Shown piece after piece: positions 38,788 through 41,635 of a DNA stretch of 41,635 nucleotides. The stretch lies in the IMG/VR virus record IMGVR_UViG_3300042326_001608, positions 1 to 41,635 of that record; one strand, given 5' to 3'. The DNA is from a virus. The notes below the pieces were generated by a model. The model was given only the letters and a program-made list of their open reading frames with translations. It was not told the DNA's origin and ran no database searches. Within the stretch, counting starts at the first letter, position 1. Every line of letters begins with the position of its first letter. Position numbers and translations under genes: made by a program.

Positions 38788-38833
38788 GGCGGTTAGCTAA
38801 GCGTCGGATTCCGATGACGGGCACGCGAGATGA

Positions 38834-38848
38834 TAGCGTGTTCATATG
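38834..38848 (+). promoter_or_regulatory. Leaderless promoter (38846 gene)
   Basis: TAGCGT (38834-38839), six bases, then ATG at 38846. Confidence 0.5.
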
Positions 38849-39106
38849 AACCACGACATCTCCGTGTTCGTCATTGAATCAGTCGAAGACATGCTCGAGC
38901 TCGCCGAAGAAGAAATCTACGACTTTGTAATTGATGCCGATGAGTGCGCTAACTGTGGAATGATCCTCGGGATCATTTCTGCGGAAGATACAATCATTCC
39001 GTGCATCGTCGTATCCGTTGAGATATCGGCGCTGGACCCGTGGACAATCTGTCTAGATTGCGCCGCACCACTCCTGTACCCACAAGAGTGGAGCGTGGAT
39101 CTGTAG
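38846..39106 (+). CDS. Acidic small protein with two CxxC pairs
   Basis: A protein of 86 residues. CANCG (about 33-37) and CLDCA (about 69-73) form one zinc site in a rather acidic protein (EDMLELAEEEIYDFVIDADE). Not recognised; its leaderless promoter and position suggest early expression. Confidence 0.55.
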   Translation: MNHDISVFVIESVEDMLELAEEEIYDFVIDADECANCGMILGIISAEDTIIPCIVVSVEISALDPWTICLDCAAPLLYPQEWSVDL

Positions 39107-39114
39107 AAATCTAC

Positions 39115-39126
39115 GGAATGTAATAT
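39115..39126 (+). promoter_or_regulatory. GGAATG-TAATAT promoter, copy 1
   Basis: First clear copy of a GGAATG-TANNNT element. A leader of about 28 bases ends in AAAGGACA before the ATG at 39162. Confidence 0.6.
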
Positions 39127-39161
39127 AGGCTCAACAACACCTACCCGAAAGGACATACGAC

Positions 39162-39401
39162 ATGCGTGAATACGCATCATCACGAACAAACATCCACCTG
39201 GCCGAAGGCGACTCGCCTAAGGTCTCAGTTCAACTGAACAATGTCAAAGGCGGCAACTTGTACGCAGTTGTTGACATTGAGTGCTTGGGACACAACCAGC
39301 ACATCTTCGTCTACGCAAGCGAAGGCGAGACACCTGACGCTCTGCTTGGCAGGATCGTCCGTGGCTTGAGCCCAGTAGTAAAGGCGGAGAGCAATGCCTA
39401 A
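39162..39401 (+). CDS. Hypothetical beta-rich protein
   Basis: A protein of 79 residues, not recognised. Alternating strand pattern (KVSVQLNNVKGGNLYAVVDI) and a C-terminal helix (DALLGRIVRGLSPVV). It overlaps the next gene by eight bases and shares its promoter. Confidence 0.55.
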   Translation: MREYASSRTNIHLAEGDSPKVSVQLNNVKGGNLYAVVDIECLGHNQHIFVYASEGETPDALLGRIVRGLSPVVKAESNA

Positions 39402-40014
39402 TTGGTGCTCAAACGAACTCACAATCACTGGTGACAAAGAAGCGATTAGCCGCTTTGTCGCCGGCGTCAAGAAAGACGACTCACAAGACCTGCTGCTCAT
39501 TGAAAGCTACCTGCCAACTCCAGAGGATTTGACAGTGACAATGGCTGGCGGTTTCACAGACAAGAACTCACCAGAAGCTTTGGAGCTTGCTGCGAAGCAG
39601 CAGTCAAACATTGACAAGTATGGTCACAAGGACTGGTACGACTGGAACATTGCCAACTGGGGAACCAAGTGGTCAGACAGCGATACCGACGGTGGCGACA
39701 TCTACAACGATGGCACCACAGTGTCATACACATTCCAGTCTCCGTGGGGTCCACCTGAAGAAGCGTTCCGACGCATCTCAGCAATATTCCCAGAGCTGAC
39801 CTTTGTTCTTAGCTTCTCTGAAGAGGGCATGGGCTTCTACGGCGCAACGAGCTTTTTCAATGGCGAGGTTGCAGCTGAAGCCGGCGGTGATATATCTGAC
39901 ATTGAAGGCTACGATGAGATTGACTTTGACAGCGATGACACAGACTGTTACGAGAAAGCTCACGAGCTTCAGCAAGACGCACGTGAAGAAGCAATGAGGC
40001 TGGTTCAAATCTAA
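39394..40014 (+). CDS. Api92/YubB-like (ferredoxin-fold) protein
   Basis: A protein of 206 residues. MPNWCSNELTITG at the start and YDWNIANWGTKWS in the middle are the signature of the Api92/YubB family, found on phages and plasmids, with a ferredoxin-like fold and unknown function. The C-terminus is acidic (YDEIDFDSDDTD). GGAGAG precedes the start. Confidence 0.8.
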   Translation: MPNWCSNELTITGDKEAISRFVAGVKKDDSQDLLLIESYLPTPEDLTVTMAGGFTDKNSPEALELAAKQQSNIDKYGHKDWYDWNIANWGTKWSDSDTDGGDIYNDGTTVSYTFQSPWGPPEEAFRRISAIFPELTFVLSFSEEGMGFYGATSFFNGEVAAEAGGDISDIEGYDEIDFDSDDTDCYEKAHELQQDAREEAMRLVQI

Positions 40015-40026
40015 GGAATGTAAGAT
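40015..40026 (+). promoter_or_regulatory. GGAATG-TAAGAT promoter, copy 2
   Basis: The element directly follows the stop TAA of the Api92-like gene; a leader of ~42 bases with GAAAGGACA precedes ATG 40068. Confidence 0.6.
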
Positions 40027-40067
40027 AACACCATCAAGTAAACAACCTACCGAAAGGACATAACGAC

Positions 40068-40451
40068 ATGGGCGACAGAGCAGTAATCGGGTTCAAGGCC
40101 AACAGGGAATCAGTCCCTGTGTTCTTGTACTCGCACTGGGGCGGTTCAGACAGGTATCGTGACTTGCAGCGAGCACTCGTTGCATCACAGCCACGCTGGA
40201 ACGATCCAGACTACGCAACACGCATTGCCATCTCACAAATCATTGGGAACTACTGGACAGAAGAAACTGGGTTCGGCATTAGCGCCGGCGAGAATTCTTT
40301 CAGCAAGCCTGACTACAACGACGTGCCAGTAGTAATCTGGGACGACCAAGTAGTCGTGGTTGTGAATGCAGAAGACTCAACGACAATCCGAACAATGGCT
40401 CTCCCACCAGAGATGTCATTCCAGGACTTCCTTGCGCTAGTTCACGTCTAG
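40068..40451 (+). CDS. Phage conserved hypothetical protein (MGDRA family)
   Basis: A protein of 127 residues. MGDRAVIGFKAN, FLYSHWGGSDRYRDLQRALV and DPDYATRIAISQIIG belong to a small family recurrent in phages of many hosts, with no known role. It has its own promoter and is followed by a strong terminator. Confidence 0.65.
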   Translation: MGDRAVIGFKANRESVPVFLYSHWGGSDRYRDLQRALVASQPRWNDPDYATRIAISQIIGNYWTEETGFGISAGENSFSKPDYNDVPVVIWDDQVVVVVNAEDSTTIRTMALPPEMSFQDFLALVHV

Positions 40452-40468
40452 TGCAGACAAGCTTGGGA

Positions 40469-40507
40469 CCAGCCGGCGGCTTGTGCGACTACGCCCCCGC
40501 CGGCTGG
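40469..40507 (+). terminator. Strong GC-rich stem-loop
   Basis: Arms CCAGCCGGCGG and CCGCCGGCTGG, 11 bp and perfect, with a 17-base loop, 18 bases after the stop at 40451. The T-run behind it is weak (AAGTTT). Confidence 0.7.
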
Positions 40508-40524
40508 ACCCGCCAAGTTTCTAA

Positions 40525-40536
40525 GGAATGTATATT
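40525..40536 (+). promoter_or_regulatory. GGAATG-TATATT promoter, copy 3
   Basis: It lies just after the terminator, so this gene is separately transcribed; leader ~30 bases with AAAGGACACC before ATG 40567. Confidence 0.6.
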
Positions 40537-40541
40537 GATAC

Positions 40542-40573
40542 CACACCTACAAACAAAGGACACCAAATGACAA
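40542..40573 (+). repeat. 32-bp leader repeat shared with 41067-41098
   Basis: The leader with its ribosome site (ACAAACAAAGGACACCAA) and the first codons is identical over 32 bases in front of two consecutive genes (second copy 41067-41098). Together with the promoter box it forms a duplicated expression cassette. Confidence 0.75.
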
Positions 40574-41043
40574 CACAGTTACCTACGGTCGGCAAGGCCG
40601 TCTACCTAGAGTTCCGCAAGGACAACATGACCACGCAGGTCTTGTTCATGCCAGAAGGCATGGCAGCATCGCACACCATCGTGCCGCTGTCAATGTATCG
40701 CCGTCGCATCTCAGAGCACGCACCACGAAAGACCTGGCGTCTTATCGCTGGCACGACAACAACTGCCAAGCTAGCACCTGTAACTTCTGGCGCTGTTAGC
40801 AATCCAGCTGCCGCAAGCATAGGAACAACCTTGCTATCATTCGCTGACCCGCTGTTCACACAGCTAGCCACAAACAACTGGAAGCTTTTCAAGGAGCCAG
40901 TGGTTGTTGAAGTTACAGCAGAGGATCTCGAGTGCGTGCGCACTGGCAAGACTCCTTACAAGACTCTTGGCCGCATTTGGAAAGCTCGCAAGTTTCTTGG
41001 CTTCCCAGCCGAGTTCATTGACAAGCGCATTCCAGCTGTCTAA
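40567..41043 (+). CDS. Hypothetical protein
   Basis: A protein of 158 residues from the ATG at 40567 (AAAGGA upstream); a frame to 40528 would begin inside the promoter. It shows an alpha/beta mix (VGKAVYLEFRKDNMTTQVLF, VPLSMYRRRISEHAPRKTW) and a C-terminal basic helix (LGRIWKARKFLGFPAEF). Not recognised. Shares its leader with the AAA ATPase gene, so the two may be expressed at the same time. Confidence 0.55.
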   Translation: MTTQLPTVGKAVYLEFRKDNMTTQVLFMPEGMAASHTIVPLSMYRRRISEHAPRKTWRLIAGTTTTAKLAPVTSGAVSNPAAASIGTTLLSFADPLFTQLATNNWKLFKEPVVVEVTAEDLECVRTGKTPYKTLGRIWKARKFLGFPAEFIDKRIPAV

Positions 41044-41049
41044 TTCTCA

Positions 41050-41061
41050 GGAATGTAAAGT
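41050..41061 (+). promoter_or_regulatory. GGAATG-TAAAGT promoter, copy 4
   Basis: Fourth copy of the element, with the same leader as copy 3, before ATG 41092. Confidence 0.6.
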
Positions 41062-41091
41062 AAACTCACACCTACAAACAAAGGACACCAA

Positions 41092-41635
41092 ATGACAATG
41101 AATACCATCTACGATGGCCTACACTCTGGGCTATCGTCAGTGCTTACCAGCGTAGCTGTTCAGCCAATCAATACTGAGGCAGCCTCCGTGCTGGATAAGA
41201 TGACAACCCAGGCCGGCCGTGCGACAGCACGCGGCGCAGCAGCTCCAAAGAAGAAGCCTACCATGACTACAGCAGATGCACTCGTTGCGACAGACAAGTT
41301 CCCACGCCCTAATGGCGAGGACTACTACACTCGCAAGTGGGGCGAACACGATGACGTGATGGTCCTCCGCAAGGCCCGTGACATGAGCAGTTACATTCTG
41401 CTTTATGGCGCACCAGGTTGCGGCAAGACTGCTCTCGTTGAAGCTGCATTCTGCAGCGAGCCCGGCGGTCTTCAGACTGTCCTCGGCTCTGGCGACACTG
41501 AAGTCTCTGACTTGGTCGGCGGATACGTGCAAACGCCAAGCGGCGGCTTCCTCTGGGAAGATGGCCCGCTGCTCAAAGCAGCTGAAGCAGGCGGCACACT
41601 TCTTATTGACGAAGTCGGCCTCATTGACCCGAAGG
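41092..41635 (+). CDS. MoxR/CbbQ-like AAA ATPase (partial, cut by right edge)
   Basis: The first 181 residues are visible. Walker A GAPGCGKTA (106-114), Walker B LLIDEVG (170-176), and a GSGDTEVSDLVGG-FLWEDGPLLKA stretch as in MoxR/CbbQ-type ATPases, which act as remodelling chaperones often with a VWA-domain partner. The first ~60 residues are a variable Ala/Lys-rich leader. In phages such ATPases are common and of unknown target. The downstream neighbour, perhaps a VWA protein, lies outside the window. Confidence 0.85.
   Translation, partial: MTMNTIYDGLHSGLSSVLTSVAVQPINTEAASVLDKMTTQAGRATARGAAAPKKKPTMTTADALVATDKFPRPNGEDYYTRKWGEHDDVMVLRKARDMSSYILLYGAPGCGKTALVEAAFCSEPGGLQTVLGSGDTEVSDLVGGYVQTPSGGFLWEDGPLLKAAEAGGTLLIDEVGLIDPK

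Overview
The window is a stretch of an uncultured bacteriophage (or phage-like prophage) genome whose host is very probably an actinobacterium. The evidence is a WhiB-family regulator (4 Cys plus a GFWGG turn), a DUF3039 protein, actinophage-type small proteins (DUF6378-like, DUF2746-like), a monomeric adenosylcobalamin-dependent ribonucleotide reductase, and at least eleven starts placed exactly six bases after a TANNNT box, the layout of actinobacterial leaderless mRNAs. Gly-X-Y fibres, an Api92/YubB-like protein, lysins, holin candidates and a tRNA make it viral. Both edges cut genes, and no capsid, portal or large terminase gene is present, so this is part of a larger genome.

Layout. 1-7198 (minus): two collagen-like fibre genes, a DUF6378-like protein, a metallophosphoesterase and a small DNA-binding protein. 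7471-10274 (plus): prim-pol/SF3 helicase and a small ribbon-helix-helix-like protein. 10336-12875 (minus): serine recombinase, nucleotidyltransferase, a third collagen-like fibre and a tail-type protein. 13107-16301: a secreted lysozyme-like protein (plus), then an M15 endolysin, a holin-like protein, a small basic gene with a suspicious -1 reading frame, and a clavaminate-synthase-like oxygenase (minus). 16387-23575 (plus): methyltransferase, five-bladed propeller glycosidase-like protein, Nei-type DNA glycosylase, class II RNR, GT61-like glycosyltransferase, holin-like protein and WhiB. 23565-24876 (minus): a cassette of overlapping mini-genes and a tandem-HTH protein. 25169-33414 (minus): two prolyl-hydroxylase-like oxygenases, a nuclease, a lipoprotein, a fatty-acid desaturase, small membrane proteins and a 1303-residue exported repeat protein. 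33415-33857: an AT-rich non-coding control or origin-like region. 33858-41635 (plus): glycosyltransferase, tRNA-Thr(TGT), small proteins, a CHAP endolysin, a winged-helix protein, and early-type small genes behind a repeated promoter/leader, ending in a MoxR/CbbQ-like AAA ATPase cut by the right edge.

How the genes may work together. Three Gly-X-Y fibres sit in the same genome as three Fe(II)/2-oxoglutarate oxygenases and two glycosyltransferases, which suggests (inference) that fibre or host-glycan residues are hydroxylated and glycosylated. The desaturase, lipoprotein, small membrane proteins and giant surface protein form a host-envelope remodelling block. RNR, Nei, the metallophosphoesterase and the nuclease serve nucleotide supply and DNA handling. 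Two promoter styles (leaderless TANNNT-N6-start, and GGAATG-TANNNT with a long leader) and recurrent GTAC-centred boxes indicate organised, repressor-controlled transcription.
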